A stretch of DNA of 64,000 nt from Cricetomys ansorgei (GCA_026225945.1 JAMJFZ010004066.1:870001-934000), one strand, 5' to 3'. Positions 1 to 11,948 are shown, counted from the stretch's first letter. The notes: generated from the sequence alone by a model not told the origin. A program made the numbers and translations.

Positions 1-146
1 ATCTGTGAGCCCCAGATCCAGTGCATCCTCTCCTCGCCTGGGTGCATGCATCCCCTCCCCATGTACATATACACATATGTGCCATGCGCAAATGCTGAAC
101 ACACTTTTATTTATTTTTAATTTAATTAATTAATTTTTTTATTTAA

Positions 147-290
147 GTTTTTTGAGACAGGGTTTCTCTGTTGTAACTCTGGCTGTCCTGGAACTCACTC
201 TGTAGACCAGGCTGGCCTCGAACTCACAGAGATCCACCTGCCTTGCCTCCCAAGTGCTGGGATTAAAGGCGTGTGCCACCACCGCCCTGC
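147..290 (-). mobile_element. B1 SINE
   Basis: The plus strand reads the complement: gagacagggtttctctgttg, then 'gtgctgggattaaaggcgtg', near full length. Confidence 0.9.
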
Positions 291-484
291 AATAAACATA
301 GTTTTAAAAGGCAAGTTTTTGTATCTATTAAAATTATAGTAACCACAAGTAAATAGCCAGGTCCATTGGGAGTGGCCAAGTCAACAGATTATTCCCACTC
401 CAAATAGCCATTACTGCTCAATACTGTCAAATATATGGATATGACCATTGCTAAATACATTTTAAATCGAAGTAGACACTTGTG

Positions 485-590
485 AGGGCTGAAGCAGGAG
501 GATTACTGGTCCCAGGCCAGCCTGTGATACGTAGTTAATGCCAGGCTAGCCTAGGCTATGCAGTCAGATCCTGTCTGAAAAAAAAAAGAA
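485..590 (+). mobile_element. Degraded B1-like SINE
   Basis: 'gggctgaagcaggaggatta' and 'caggccagcctg', ending in an A-run. Confidence 0.6.
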
Positions 591-599
591 TAAAAATGA

Positions 600-826
600 T
601 ATATTTTTTAATTATTTTATTTTATGTGTTTGGGTGTTTTGCCTGCATGTATGTGTGTACCACTTGTGTGGTTGGTGTGTAGCGCTCAAAGACATCAGAA
701 GAGGGGTCAGATCCCCTGGAACTGGAGTTGCTAACAGTTGACAGCCACTATGTGGGTGCTGGGAATTGAACTCAGATCCTCTGAAAGAGCAGCCAGTGCT
801 GACTGCTGAACCATCGCTTCAGCCTA
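600..826 (-). mobile_element. B2/B3 SINE
   Basis: Complement of B2: 'gtgggtgctgggaattgaac', 'agagcagccagtgctgactg', 'ttcagcc'. Confidence 0.85.
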
Positions 827-1096
827 GTAATAATAATTTCAAAAATTATGGAATGTATATGTACATACACGCATCCACACAGCTTGTAAAAGAGAACAGT
901 AGCATCGACTCTTACTGCACCTCCATCGTGCCTGTGAGTTTGGGGTCCGTTGACATGGCTGTCAGGTGTTACAACCCCTTAACTTCCTTACCAAGGAGTC
1001 TTGGATGTGTGTTAGAGTCACTCTGAAGCTCTCAGATCTCCATGACCGGAGCACATCCTGGACCAGCACCAGCCAGACCTCTATGGGCGTGTTTTG

Positions 1097-1180
1097 GTTT
1101 TTTTTGTTTGTTTTTGAGAGCGGCTCTCACTGTGTGGCTCTGGCTGTCCTGGTTCTCACTATGCTGTCTCGAAAGGCCCC
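1097..1180 (-). mobile_element. B1 fragment
   Basis: 'gtgtggctctggctgtcctg' with a preceding T-rich tract. Confidence 0.6.
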
Positions 1181-1469
1181 AGCATTCTTGAAGCATCCCA
1201 GGGGGTTTCTAGGACCCTGCTTTACGCTGTAAACTCCTCGAAGGCAGGATCTGTCTGTTGTCTTGGTCTCAGAGCACCTGCCAGTGATCTCTCTTAGTAC
1301 CGTAAGGAGACCTGGATCCCCCAAGTCCTCAGAGGGAAGGAGGGTCCTAACAACTGAGCAACATGCTGGAACTGTCAACCCCACATGAATTCACAACATC
1401 TGACAAACAACTTGTTCCCACTGACATCTCCCTGGGACCCTTGATCTCTTGGAAATGCGTGTACACACT

Positions 1470-1849
1470 TTGTGTGTACACACACACACTCACACAAACA
1501 CACACTCACATACATACTCACACAGAAGCATATGTATGCTTCTGTATATGTATATACATATATATATATATGTATATAAACTCACCTGCATATACTTACA
1601 TACACATATGCACACATATACATACACACAAACAACACATATATACACACATATGCAGACAGACAAATAATACATATACATACACAAGTATATTTGCACA
1701 TATATACCCACATATACTCACACACATAATACATAAACACACAGTACATGCATGCACACACATATCCACATGAATCACACACATACAGATACACAAGTAC
1801 ATCCACACTTATACACACATGCACAAACACGTGCATACACGCACACATG

Positions 1850-1878
<29 letters not shown>
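1470..1878 (+). repeat. (CA)n/(CATA)n microsatellite
   Basis: About 400 bp of CA, CACATA and TATA units ending in a pure (CA)n near 1.85 kb. The histidine/threonine- or cysteine/valine-rich frames across it are repeat translations. Confidence 0.95.
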
Positions 1879-1879
<1 letters not shown>

Positions 1880-1880
<1 letters not shown>

Positions 1881-2337
1881 CCTAAGCTCCTCCTCTGTCC
1901 CTGAGACTTGGGTACGGGGTTCCTTGGAAGAGAGATGACCTGGCAGAGGAAAACGGAAGTTTCCACCACAGTTGCCCTTCATTGACCTCAACAAGAAGAC
2001 TGGAGAGCGAATTTCTGAGTCACTAGCAAGAACTGTATCCCACAGCTGGTGACATTATTTCTGATACCTCCAAACTGCAACTGACCTTTCCTTGGGACAG
2101 CTAACAAGATGAGCATTTTGAAATTTACAGTTCTTCCCAGAGGTAGTTTTGATTTTTCCTGGAAGACACTATCAAAGATTGGTACCCTCCTCAGAGATCA
2201 TGACTCCAACCTCAGCTAGAACTTAGACCTCTGATGACTTTTGACCTACCAGCCCGTTTTAAAGGGCTTAATACAGAGCACACAGGGTACATTCGTTGGG
2301 CGGACAGTGGAGTTAATTCACACTAGAGGCTAAAATA
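1880..2337. other. No gene or repeat recognised
   Basis: Ordinary A/T-moderate sequence; nothing I can support on either strand. Confidence 0.6.
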
Positions 2338-2432
2338 GAAGGCCAGCCTGGACTACATAGTGAGATCCAGCCTGGGCTATGCAGTGTGGTATTTCAGAAA
2401 GACACAAAACAACAACAACAACAACAAAAAGA
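2338..2432 (+). mobile_element. Short B1-like SINE
   Basis: 'aggccagcctggactacata', then a (CAA)n tail. Confidence 0.65.
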
Positions 2433-3037
2433 AACTCCCTAATTATTAGGAACTGCATTTGACTTTTACATCACGTGGATACTTGCATTTAAGAGTTTAT
2501 CACTGTGCACAGAGAGATAGTGTACCAAATTCGTGTTACATCGGGCTGACACGTCACGGGAGCATCGTGACTCTCAGAGAGCTCAAAAACTTGCTCTAAG
2601 GCTACCTAGTATCCAGCCTGATCCATCTGGTTCCGAAGTGCAAGTCCCTGTCTGTTCTGTGTCTCATCATTAAGCCAGGGATGAAGTTAGCGCGTGCAGG
2701 CCTTGAATAAACGACAGCCTCGGGAAAGGTCCCCAGGCAGACCGTAAGACACTGCGCTAAACCGTCTTCCAGGTTGTTCTTGCATATCTGTCCCAAATGA
2801 AATTAAATCCTAGTTTATTTTTCATGGATTCTTACTCATTATCGTTAAAGGCAGCCACACCTGCGTTTTTGCTGTCTCTATAGATGCCACATGTCGTTCC
2901 AGCTCAGGAAGTAGCTGAGACCAGAACCATCATTGAAAGGTATAGAGGGGAAAGGCTGTAAGGAGTCAGGGTCTCTGCTCATCACCAAGTCTTCCTTCCT
3001 TATCAGGAGGGATTGTTCAAGATGTCCCTTCACTGTT
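2433..3037. other. No gene or repeat recognised
   Basis: The short open frames here show no family signature. Confidence 0.6.
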
Positions 3038-3106
3038 GTCTCTCTCTCTCTCTCTCTCCATCTCTCTCTCTCTCTATCTATCTCTATCTCTCTATCTTTC
3101 TCTCTC
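3038..3106 (+). repeat. (CT)n/(CTAT)n simple repeat
   Basis: Uninterrupted CT dinucleotides with CTAT variants. Confidence 0.9.
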
Positions 3107-3189
3107 ATGCTTGTATAACTATGGCAAAGTTTAACTAAGAAACTAGGCACAGTAAGAGATTAGTAGCAACACTAGTAATAAAATAATTA

Positions 3190-3339
3190 GCCAGACATGG
3201 TGGCACACACCTTTAATGTCTTTAATCCTAGCACTCAGGAACCAGAGGTAGGTAGATCGCCGTGAGTTCAAGGCCAGCCTGGACTACATAGCAAGTTTCA
3301 GGACAGGCAGGACCACACACAGAGAAACCCTGTTTCCAA
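3190..3339 (+). mobile_element. B1 SINE
   Basis: 'agccagacatggtggcacac' through 'agagaaaccctgtttcc', with a small internal duplication of 'tttaat'. Confidence 0.85.
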
Positions 3340-3383
3340 GAGGTGGAGGTCAGGAGAAAAGAAAAGAGGAGAGGAGAGAGAGG

Positions 3384-3505
3384 AGGCCAGCCAGGACTAT
3401 ACAGCGACAGCCTGTCTTGTGTCAGAGGTTAGAAAGCTAGAACAAGCTGGCCTACATAGCAAGTTCGAGGCCAGTCAGGGCTGGACAGTCAGACCCTGTC
3501 TCAGG
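3384..3505 (+). mobile_element. Degraded B1-like SINE
   Basis: 'aggccagccaggactataca' and 'cagaccctgtctcaggg' after a short GGAGA run. Confidence 0.6.
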
Positions 3506-3963
3506 GAGAAAGAGACAGAGGAGAGAGGGGGTTCTCTAATGACGCTTTATTTAAAGCCTGTGAATTATAATATTTTCAGACCATGGATGCCTGGGGCAAC
3601 TGAAATCAAAGCTAGACCAAGGCAATCTGTTTACCACACAAGAGGCCATTAAGTGGGGACACACGTGTGGCAAGGAAGGTGACTTTACTCGAAAAGCAGA
3701 TGGTTCTTCCGCATAAAGATGGAGGGCCCTAACGACAAAGACCATCCTGCTCCCTCAGAAGCTTTGCGGGCGTGGTTTCGGTAGGCAGGTAAAGGGGGAG
3801 CCCAGGCTGGTGAGTGCCTCACACAGCAGAGAGGCCAATGGCTGGTGCTTAATCATAATCACAGAGTCACAAAATGTAAGCAGCGACCATTTCTATGTAC
3901 CTCTTTGCTCATGCGCACCCAGGTAGAAAGGGATGAACTTAGTGAAATCAAATATGAGATCTT
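3506..3963. other. No gene or repeat recognised
   Basis: Nothing recognised apart from spacer sequence. Confidence 0.55.
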
Positions 3964-4048
3964 AGCTGGGTGTGGTGATAGGTGCCTATACTCTCTGCAC
4001 TCAAGACGCTTTAGCAGGAGATCAGAGCAAATTCAAGGCCAGTCTGAA
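3964..4048 (+). mobile_element. Degraded B1-like SINE
   Basis: 'agctgggtgtggtgataggt' and 'aaggccagtctg'. Confidence 0.6.
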
Positions 4049-4086
4049 AGGAAACAAAACAAAAATGAATTAATTAAAAAGGAGTC

Positions 4087-4325
4087 TCAGGGACTGGAGA
4101 GATGTCACAGTGGTTTAAGAGCACTGCCTGCTCCTGCAGAGGACCTGGGTTCAATTCCCAGCACCAACAAGGTCTGTTAACCTCCAGCTGTAAATCTGTT
4201 CCAGGGACTCGGATGCCCTCTTCTGGTCTTCAATGGAACTGTGTGCATGTGGTACACATATATACACGTAGGCAAACACTCATGCACATAAAAATGCACA
4301 GATTTGAAAAAAATCTGAAAAAAAA
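4087..4325 (+). mobile_element. B2 SINE
   Basis: 'gggactggagagatgtcaca', 'ttaagagcactgcctgctc', 'ttcaattcccagcacc', ending in an A-rich tail. Confidence 0.9.
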
Positions 4326-5209
4326 AATCTTGTTCTTTCAGTCCTCCTGCTCTGGGAGTTGCATGGTGCGATACAGACACGGTGAAGTCAAAGAGGTTCA
4401 CTGTGTATAGCCAGTCCCCGGATGGCACAGAAATGATACCAAGAAACCCTTACCACAGAGACAGAAACTCCTTATGAAGTGGACCCCAAGTTTCTGCAGA
4501 ACATGCAAGCTCTAAAGCTCTTGATCCCCAGGGTCAAGACCTCAAATGGCCTCTCAGTGACAGATGAACCAGCCCACACTGAACATCTTCCATTCCTTGT
4601 TTGAAAGGTGTCCTCACGCCCACACCTTCAAGGGTTGCAGACTGTGCCAACCAAGTGTCAAGACCCCAAACCCAGGCCCGGGGCTACTTCAACTCCTAAG
4701 CCCCGAAAAGGGCCCATATAAATGACTACTGTCTATGCCACTGGAGACAGATGGGCTAGTGTGGTCAGCTGAGGCAAGGAAGCAAGCTTACAGTCCTCAC
4801 CCTGGTGTCACAGAAACAGGAAGTCATCTGTGAAGTTTGTGTCTGTGTTGTTCGACTGTGTTTAGCCAAGCCTTTAGGCCTGACTTAGCGCTCAGGAAAT
4901 ACGATGGCTGGAATATCAGGTTAATGACTCTTACAAGGAAGCAACTGAACCCGAGACACAGTCTTCAAGGCCAGTCTCCTCAGGAACTCAATAGTAGAAT
5001 AGAAAGCAAGTCAAGTAGCTACAGGGGCTAGGGCCAGAAGTGGGGGGCACAGGGGAATGCTGTGAGCATTGAGGGCCACAGAGACCCCATCCTAGTGGGA
5101 GTGGTGGTTACCTAGGTGCGTGCATTCATCAGACTTAACGCTTGACACACTTTGAATGTACCGCGAATGAGTACAGTATCGAATTTACATCGTACTGCAA
5201 CAGTTGCTT
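4326..5209. other. No gene recognised
   Basis: Several open frames of 60-100 codons occur here without any motif, splice-site context or repeat signature. Confidence 0.55.
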
Positions 5210-5412
5210 GCTTTGTTTGTTTGTTTTGCTTTTTGTTTCAAGTTTATTGGTGCAGATGTGGGTGTCTATAGCAGTTTACTTATGGAGGTCGGAGAGCGAC
5301 TTTGCAGAGTCAGTTCTCTACGTCCACCTTTAATGGATCCTAGGGATCGAACTCAGGTCCCCAGGCTTGCACAGCAAGCACCTTTATCCAGTAAGCCATC
5401 TATCTCACTGGC
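5210..5412 (-). mobile_element. B3-type SINE
   Basis: 'gggatcgaactcaggtcccc' and 'cagtaagccatctatctcac' are complements of a tRNA-derived SINE head. Confidence 0.7.
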
Positions 5413-5748
5413 TGTGGTAGTACGCCACTGTGCGGGCTCGCCAAAGAAGACATGGAAGCACTTCGTTGGTGGCAAACCCTGCCAGACCTCAGCAGAGGGA
5501 CTCACCATCATGGCACGCACCATGCCGGACAGTGGAACCCTGAGCGTCCCAGCTCAGGTGTTTTTATTGATTTAGAACTCCTCAGGTGTTCTACTGATAG
5601 CACATGCAGATCATGATCAATCAAACATCCCCCACAGAAATCCAACACCTGCAGACAATACGGAACGACAAGGCCTAGGCAGCCCTTTCCCAACAGTGCA
5701 CAAAACCATTTTTTATACATAACTAAAAATAAACTTCTACAACAAGTG
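5413..5748 (-). mobile_element. LTR-like dispersed repeat, copy 1 of 4
   Basis: On the minus strand it shows the shared landmarks of this family: gttttgtgcactgttggg, ctgcaggtgttggatttct, gatctgcatgtgctatcag, AATAAAAACACCTGAGCT and a tail with 'ggtctggcagggtttg'. A poly(A) signal in mid-element resembles a U3-R-U5 layout. Confidence 0.65.
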
Positions 5749-5756
5749 GCCCTTAT

Positions 5757-5858
5757 TTGTTTTAGACAGACAATCACTATATAGCCCCAGCAGGCCTTGA
5801 ACTTGAGACGGTTCTGCCTCAACCTCCCAAGTGCTGGCTTACAGGTGTGTGCCCCCCT
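5757..5858 (-). mobile_element. B1 SINE fragment
   Basis: 'cagcaggccttgaacttgag' and 'cccaagtgctggcttacagg'. Confidence 0.7.
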
Positions 5859-5884
5859 CCCCCTCTCTGGCCATGATCAGTAGA

Positions 5885-6065
5885 TACATAAAAAGAAGAG
5901 ACTTGTTCTCTTCCATGTGATCTCCTGCCAGCCAGAAGGCCCTCCCCAGATGCAACCCCTCCACTTTAAATCTTGGCCTTCAGAATTGTGAGAAATACAT
6001 TTTTTAGCTCTCTAAATTACCTGCTCTGGGATGCTGTGGTAGCAACAGGGAATGGACTAAGCCAA
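5885..6065 (+). mobile_element. MaLR/MST-like LTR 3' end
   Basis: It contains 'tggccttcagaattgtgag', aaatacatttttt, and ends 'agcaacagggaatggacta', the 3' signature of MST/MLT-type LTRs. Confidence 0.5.
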
Positions 6066-7368
6066 TCACCTACCAGATTATTTAGATACCTTATCTTCTT
6101 GCTCCCCTTTGCAGCAGAGCAGGGATGGCTTGGTTGAGATATCCTGCTTGGCTCCTCACCCCTCTCCTGCCTGTGTCCATTCACACAGTGTTGGAGGGCA
6201 GAGGCCACAGGGTCTGGTCCATGAAGACATGACAAATAAGCATAGCTTTCTTCTCCACCCCTTGATGGCCCAGAGCATAGATGAACACACAGGTGGGGGA
6301 GCAGGGCGATTTTCTGTGGGTGCTTCCTTGTGGAGTCAGAGAGAGTGACCTGGGATCAGAAGGCTGGAAGGAAAACATCACCTCGTCTCCCTTCTACCTC
6401 AGACAAAGCTCCTTGCTGGCAGTGGCTTGCTGTATACCCACAGATGCAAACAATTTTCCCAACTGCTTGTTTGGTTAAGCCACTGGGTAAAATCAAGAAG
6501 CAGGTCTTAGTTTAGTTTTGCTTTTCAATTTCCATACACCAGCTGGTATTTCTGAACTATTTGCCCCCGGGATGGTATGGGGAGGAGGGAAGGCCCCTGG
6601 AGCCATTTCCCAGCACCATCTCCCATTGGCCCTGCAAACCCACCCTAAGTTCCCATCATCTGAAGTGCGTCTTGTAGGCCAGCTGCCATGGAGACACCTT
6701 CCAGCCAAGGCTGAGGGGCACATGTCAGGGCAGGCTCATTCATCTGGGTTCCTTTCTTTAACTGCTGGAACCTTGAATGTGAGCCCACAAACGACATTCA
6801 AGGATGACTTACTCACATAGCCAAACACAACAGCCAACACTGAACGCCACTTCTCAAGGACCACAGTAAGGGAACCGTGCTTCATGTGTCGCTTGGTAGC
6901 CTCAGAATCACGTTAATAGAAAGGTTGATGGGAGGGGTTACACAACCTGCAGAGCATCTCTTCTCTCTCAATACTGAAGAATGTTAACGGTCCATTCCTG
7001 CAAGTATCCCCCTGTAATACTCACCCGAGGCTCCCCAGTCTGCGCCGCTGACACTGCTCGGCAGGCTCTGCCTGGGGCTCTGCCCACTGCCCTTCTCCAT
7101 CCGTCCTTCCTGGCCACTATGTGCTCATCATAGCCTCTTCCCACGCCAGGCTTGCTTTCTGACCTTGGGCCCTCAACTCGTGGGTGGAACACAGAGGAGG
7201 AGAGGAACAGAGTCCTTGCTTTCCTCCCAGGTCATCCCAGCGACCACTTCCCAACAGGGCCCATCTCTTCTACTTTCCAGCAGCTCTCTGCAGTACCAAG
7301 CTGGTAACCAATCCTCTAAACAATGGACCTTTGGGGGACACTTAGGCAAACCACAGTGCACACACACG
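6066..7368. other. Intergenic, no gene recognised
   Basis: Unique-looking sequence without convincing coding potential. Overlapping frames on both strands near 6.1-6.8 kb have no recognisable domain. Confidence 0.5.
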
Positions 7369-7371
7369 TGA

Positions 7372-7402
7372 GTGTGAGTGTGTGTGTGTGTGTGTGCGCG
7401 TG
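7372..7402 (+). repeat. (TG)n microsatellite
   Basis: A short run of TG with one CGCG interruption. Confidence 0.9.
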
Positions 7403-7487
7403 TTGTGTATTGAACGATGCTAATGTAAATCTCCCAATATTATATTGGCCAGTTTCTTTGTTCACCCTTGCTTCCCACCCCCCTCTA

Positions 7488-7682
7488 TTTTTATTTTGTG
7501 TGTGTGAGTGTTCTACCTGCGTGTATGTCTGTTCATCACATGTATGCAGTGCCTGTGGAGTCCAGAAGAGGGTGTGTGCTCCCCTAAACTGGGAGTTACA
7601 GATGATTGAATGTCAGCCACCATGTGGGTGCTGGAAGCTGAACCCAGGTTCTCTGCAGGAGCAGCCAGTGCTCTTACACCTC
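7488..7682 (-). mobile_element. B2/B3 SINE
   Basis: 'catgtgggtgctggaagctg' and 'gagcagccagtgctctta' in complement orientation. Confidence 0.85.
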
Positions 7683-8351
7683 CCCTACCTACCCCACTGC
7701 ACCCCCAACCCTCCCAGCCATTTCTCCAGCTCCCATGTAGCTTTTTGATTCCTAGTTTTCCCTCGTGGTTAATTTTCTTTCTTTCTCTTTTTCTTCTTTT
7801 GAAAAGGTTCTTCAGTTCCTTTTCTAGTGAGTTCTACAAGAAGGAAATTCTCTCAGTTTCTATATCTAAAAGTATTTGTATGACACCTTAAATCTTGGGT
7901 GTATATCACAGGTAAGAAATTGAGGATTACAGCTCTTTCCCTCAGCAGTTTAAAGATAACATTTCGGTACTTGCCAGTGTCTCTCACTGTGGACAAATCT
8001 GCCATCAGCCAAGTGCTTTGAAGTACTTGTCTCTCTAGACTTAAGATTGCGGTGCTTCGGGAGAGACCGTTCTGCTTTGATGTTCCACGGCACGCTCCTC
8101 TGTGTGCAGACTTGCGGTGCCTCTGAGCTCTACAGGTTCAACTTGTCTTTGCTGTTCATTGATCGTGGTGACTCCATCCTGCGTTTGAGAGTGCACAGAC
8201 ACCTTGTGTGCAGGTCTCAGTGTAATTAAAGAAACACCCACGTGTCCACCAAACAGTTTAAGAGATTAACTTCCACCAGCCTTGAAAGCTCTGGCATGCT
8301 CTTCCCAAGAGGAACCCACACACCTGCACATCACCTTGATGTTCTGTGGCG

Positions 8352-8440
8352 TATTCTTTGTGGTGCTGGAAACTGAACCCCGGCTTCTCACATGCCAAGG
8401 GGGCCCTGACCCACTAAGGCAGCTCCCCAGCCTCACGTTG
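8352..8440 (-). mobile_element. ID-type SINE
   Basis: 'gtgctggaaactgaaccccg' and 'ctaaggcagctccccagcct', complement of a tRNA-Ala-like ID head. Confidence 0.6.
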
Positions 8441-8624
8441 TCTGGCCTTGAACTGCCCATCACATGTATACTCTTAACACAGTGTCTAATTTCATCTATC
8501 ATTTCCACTTCCTGTGACTAGAAACATACATTCTCTACGTATCTATGACTTAATGTTTGATTCCACATTGTACTTTTGAAATACATCCGCGTTTATGTAC
8601 GGGGATGCTATATTATTTATTACT

Positions 8625-8720
8625 GATCCAAACAGAGCCTTGCTATGCAGCCCAGGCTGACTGAAACTTAAGCATTCCTGCCTCGGGCTCCCCAGAGCTG
8701 GGATAAGCAACATCAGCCCT
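8625..8720 (-). mobile_element. Degraded B1-like SINE
   Basis: 'gccttgctatgcagcccagg' and 'cccagagctgggat'. Confidence 0.6.
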
Positions 8721-8737
8721 GACTTCATTCATTATTT

Positions 8738-8926
8738 CTTTAATTTATTTATTTTTATTTTAAGTACATTGGTGTTCCGCCCTTATGTATGTCTATGTGA
8801 GGGTGTCGGATCCCCTGGAACAGGAGTTCCAGACAGTTGTGAGCTGCCACGCAGGTGCTGGGAATTGAACCTGAGTCCTCCGGAAGAGCAGCCAGTGCAT
8901 TTAACCACTGAACCACCTCTCCAGTT
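8738..8926 (-). mobile_element. B2 SINE
   Basis: 'ggtgctgggaattgaacctg', 'agagcagccagtgcatttaa', 'ctctccag' at the head end. Confidence 0.9.
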
Positions 8927-9198
8927 ATTAGTTCATTATTTTTAACTACTATATAGCATTCCATTCCAAACAAAAATTTTTTTTTATTTCATTCTGGGTA
9001 TCATTTTTTTCTCTCGATGTGGCTTTTCCCCCCCAAGTATCAGCTCTAACTCTATATTATATTATAATATATGTAACTCCATTATAGCTCTGTCTTGTTC
9101 TTCACAGGGCAGATTAGTTCATTACAGAGCTAAGAGATTGTCCTTTGGGAATTCTTCTGCAATTAGTCAGTTATTTAATTCCTGTTAGAAATAAATGA

Positions 9199-9320
9199 GG
9201 TGTAGCCAGCCGAGGCAGAACATGTCTACAATCCCATCCAGGAGGTCGAGACAAGGAGGATAGCAAATTTCAGGCCAGCCCAAAGCTACACATTGAGGTG
9301 TTTCTTTTGTCTCAAAATGC
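9199..9320 (+). mobile_element. Degraded B1-like SINE
   Basis: 'caggaggtcgagacaaggag' and 'caggccagcccaaagctaca'. Confidence 0.5.
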
Positions 9321-9439
9321 TGAGAAGACAAAAAACTGGGTATTCCATCTAGTGTAGTGTGCCCTGGAAAGTGAACCACTGGGTACCATTAAATAGCAGA
9401 TATTGAAGAATCCTGTATTCTAACAAGGCATCCAAGAAG

Positions 9440-9955
9440 CGTAGTTCCTTTCCCACAGAACCTGTCAGTAGCAATTTCCTCTGAGACAATCCTCCATTTT
9501 GTATGGAAAGGGGTGGTGGTGAAGCATTCCACCCTGCAAGGAGTGCTAGCTAAGCTCAGCAAATTAACAACTCAAAGGCATCAGGAAGTCCCTGAAACTG
9601 ACCAGATTCACTAGACTCCTCCCTCACTCCCCAAGCATATATAAGCAATAAGGGCTGCAGAGAGTCACTCTTGGGCCTAATGAGCTGCCCAGAAGACTTT
9701 CAAACTAGATGGAAAGAGCAGAAACTGGTAAAGCTGCCTGAAAAAGACATCCTCCAACCTACTGAGCTGCCGGTAGGCTGTGCGGTGTGCTCCAGCTTCT
9801 CAGCTCTTGTGAGCTGTCACCCATGCTGGGGTGGGCTTTGGTGATGCAGCTGTCATTTCTGCTCCTGTACATCATCTCTCACCCACACTCCTGTAAGTAA
9901 CTCCAGTGAAACTCATCAGTTCATCCAGCTGCACATTGGTGGTATCGTACTTTAA
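9440..9955 (+). mobile_element. LTR-like segment with TATATAAG box
   Basis: GCATATATAAGC (TATA core 9638-9645) sits between an upstream block with 'ctagactcctccctcactcc' and a downstream leader ending 'gtaagtaactccagtgaaac'. This resembles rodent ERVK-type LTRs I recall. No AATAAA was found between, so a complete LTR is not shown. Confidence 0.45.
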
Positions 9956-10394
9956 GTCTGCTCCCTACCTGGCAAGGGCAGACGATTGTTCCTGTCTCCC
10001 CAGGAATAGCAACACACTTCCTCAAACACCTGTCAGTAAGTCTGCCCTGACTCACTTCCTGTCTGTCTCCCAGCTCCTCTACCTCAAGCCAAGCTTCTCT
10101 GCCAAGCTCAGCTTTCACCATCACATTGTACAACATGTTGCCTGGGCTCTCTCAGTGTGTGATCAGCATTTTGTGTTCTTGTGCTCTCTTTCATGTATCA
10201 GCACAATGTTTGAGAGAGTCGTATGCAATGACTTCCTGTCTTCAGAGGAGCCTACCTACTTTCAGCAATTATGGTATAGGTTCGGTATCTTGCTACTACT
10301 TGGTGTGGTGGAATGTTTCGTATGTGAACATATGCAAGAAACACGAGAACACCAAGAAGCCATGATCAAACCTTTCACGTCCTATGAGGATAAA

Positions 10395-10830
10395 TGTCTA
10401 CGTTGTGGCGCAGACCAGCTGCCGACCACTGAACAGTGACTGTGTCCTTTATTTGCTGTCAGCATGGCTTTGGAACATGCTTTGTAGCTGTCTCTCAGCT
10501 GGTCACTGATGGTGGTCACATCCGATCCACGTTTCCTCCCAAGCTCACATTCTGATCAAGAAACAGTTCGCTGTTGTATGTGGAGTATAAGCAGACAGTT
10601 CAGAAATGACGGTGATTTTGATTTTCACTCAGCTCATGAAACACCTATTTATCAAGCTCTCTCACTCTCCCGATTTGCTTCAAATGCAGGATGACTGTTG
10701 AATGGCACATATTGAGTCCCTTGGCTATGTCTGTAGTTGTAAGAGGAAGGCCTAGAAGAGAGGACGGATGAAGTTCTGCGCAGTAAGATCGGCTCTGGTA
10801 GTCGCTCTCGGCTGGTCACTGACAGCTTCT
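10395..10830 (-). mobile_element. Decayed mariner-family transposase (Hsmar2/MMAR-like)
   Basis: On the minus strand, fragments in several frames follow mariner order. DQPRATTRADLTAQ lies near 10.80 kb. Next is a helix-turn-helix stretch STVILHLKQIGRVRELDK near 10.67 kb, followed directly by FHELSENQ. Then come KHVPKPC and WSAAGL near 10.42-10.46 kb. These match the family blocks around STV..HLKQIGKV, HELTENQ, PKH.PKP and WWSAAGL. Stops and frameshifts break every block, so it is dead. I could not place the terminal inverted repeats. Confidence 0.75.
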
Positions 10831-11043
10831 GGTGCCCTCGGTGCTCCCCGTCCTCAGGGCACCCCTCCCCTCTGCCAAGCTTCTTCACCCAGCGCTGCAC
10901 TGAGCGTTCCTCAGCTGTGCCTGGGCCAGATGAGCTGCCACTTGTCTCTGCTGATTTAAGACCCGTTTAAAAGTCAAATAAGAAAATCAGTTGAATTTGC
11001 TTTTTGTCTAACCTTAGAACTATGGTATAAAAGAAACATAAAC

Positions 11044-11096
11044 ACCTTGTCTACAGAGTGAGTTCCAGGACAGCCAGGGTTACAACAGAGAAAAAT
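11044..11096 (+). mobile_element. B1 3' fragment
   Basis: 'tctacagagtgagttccagg' then 'gttacaacagagaaaa', the local B1 variant. Confidence 0.75.
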
Positions 11097-11283
11097 TAAG
11101 TGAGAAATATACAGTAAAATGTTGTATAGCAAGCCATGTGTACTTAATAGTGTATTCCAGCATCAAATGACAAACCTTAACAACACACACACACACAAAA
11201 CAATTACTTTTGTAGCTATCTAATAAAAGTCACAAGGGGTATAGAGGAAGTCCAGGCTTCTTGTTCTAGGTAAATTTCATGCA

Positions 11284-11470
11284 GGGGCTGAAGGGATGGC
11301 CCAGCAATTCAGAATGTATGCTGGAGGGCCTGGCTTTGGTTCCCAGTGCCCACAACAGGCAGCTTCAGGCCATTTGACTCTCTCTTCAGGCCTCTACAAG
11401 CCCCCAAACTCACATGTGTATGCCAAAACACACAGCCACACACAAACACATAATTAAGGTAAAATAGATA
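11284..11470 (+). mobile_element. Old B2-like SINE
   Basis: 'ggggctgaagggatggccca' and a CA-rich tail. Confidence 0.65.
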
Positions 11471-11948
11471 TTAAAGAAATAACCAATAGCAAAAAGATAA
11501 AAATGGAGAATAAACAAATGTTTAACAATTTTGTGCAGTAATTAATTAATGCGTATCGGTATGCCCATTCTATTATCCCAGTCGGAACTGAGGTTTCCGA
11601 TAGGCTGGCACTGCCGTCAATCAAGCTCTATTCTATCAGCTATTACCTCTTAGACCCTGCAAGTGAGGAACATGTCTGTTGTCAGTGACGGGGATTCCAG
11701 TGCTTCTCTATGAGGGTGACCTACAGGCTGCCATCACCCCATTGTAACTAATTGCTAACGATGCAACTAACATTATTTATGCTTGCACTGTGTTCATTTG
11801 ATACACTAAGTCAAGACTTGAGTTTGCAGGTAACCACATATGCAGTGAGCGAATGGGTTCACGACCCACACCAAACACCTTTGGTCCCACTTTGGAAGCA
11901 CGCTGATGGCTTTAACATGGGGTCGGCTGTTTGTGCTATCCTTTAACA
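11471..11948. other. No gene or repeat recognised
   Basis: A/T-rich unique sequence; no supported feature. Confidence 0.55.

Noticed and set aside
9906..10439. 177-codon plus-strand open frame
   Set aside because: It overlaps the LTR-like leader and runs antisense to the mariner fragments. It has no domain, and its residues are explained by antisense transposon sequence.
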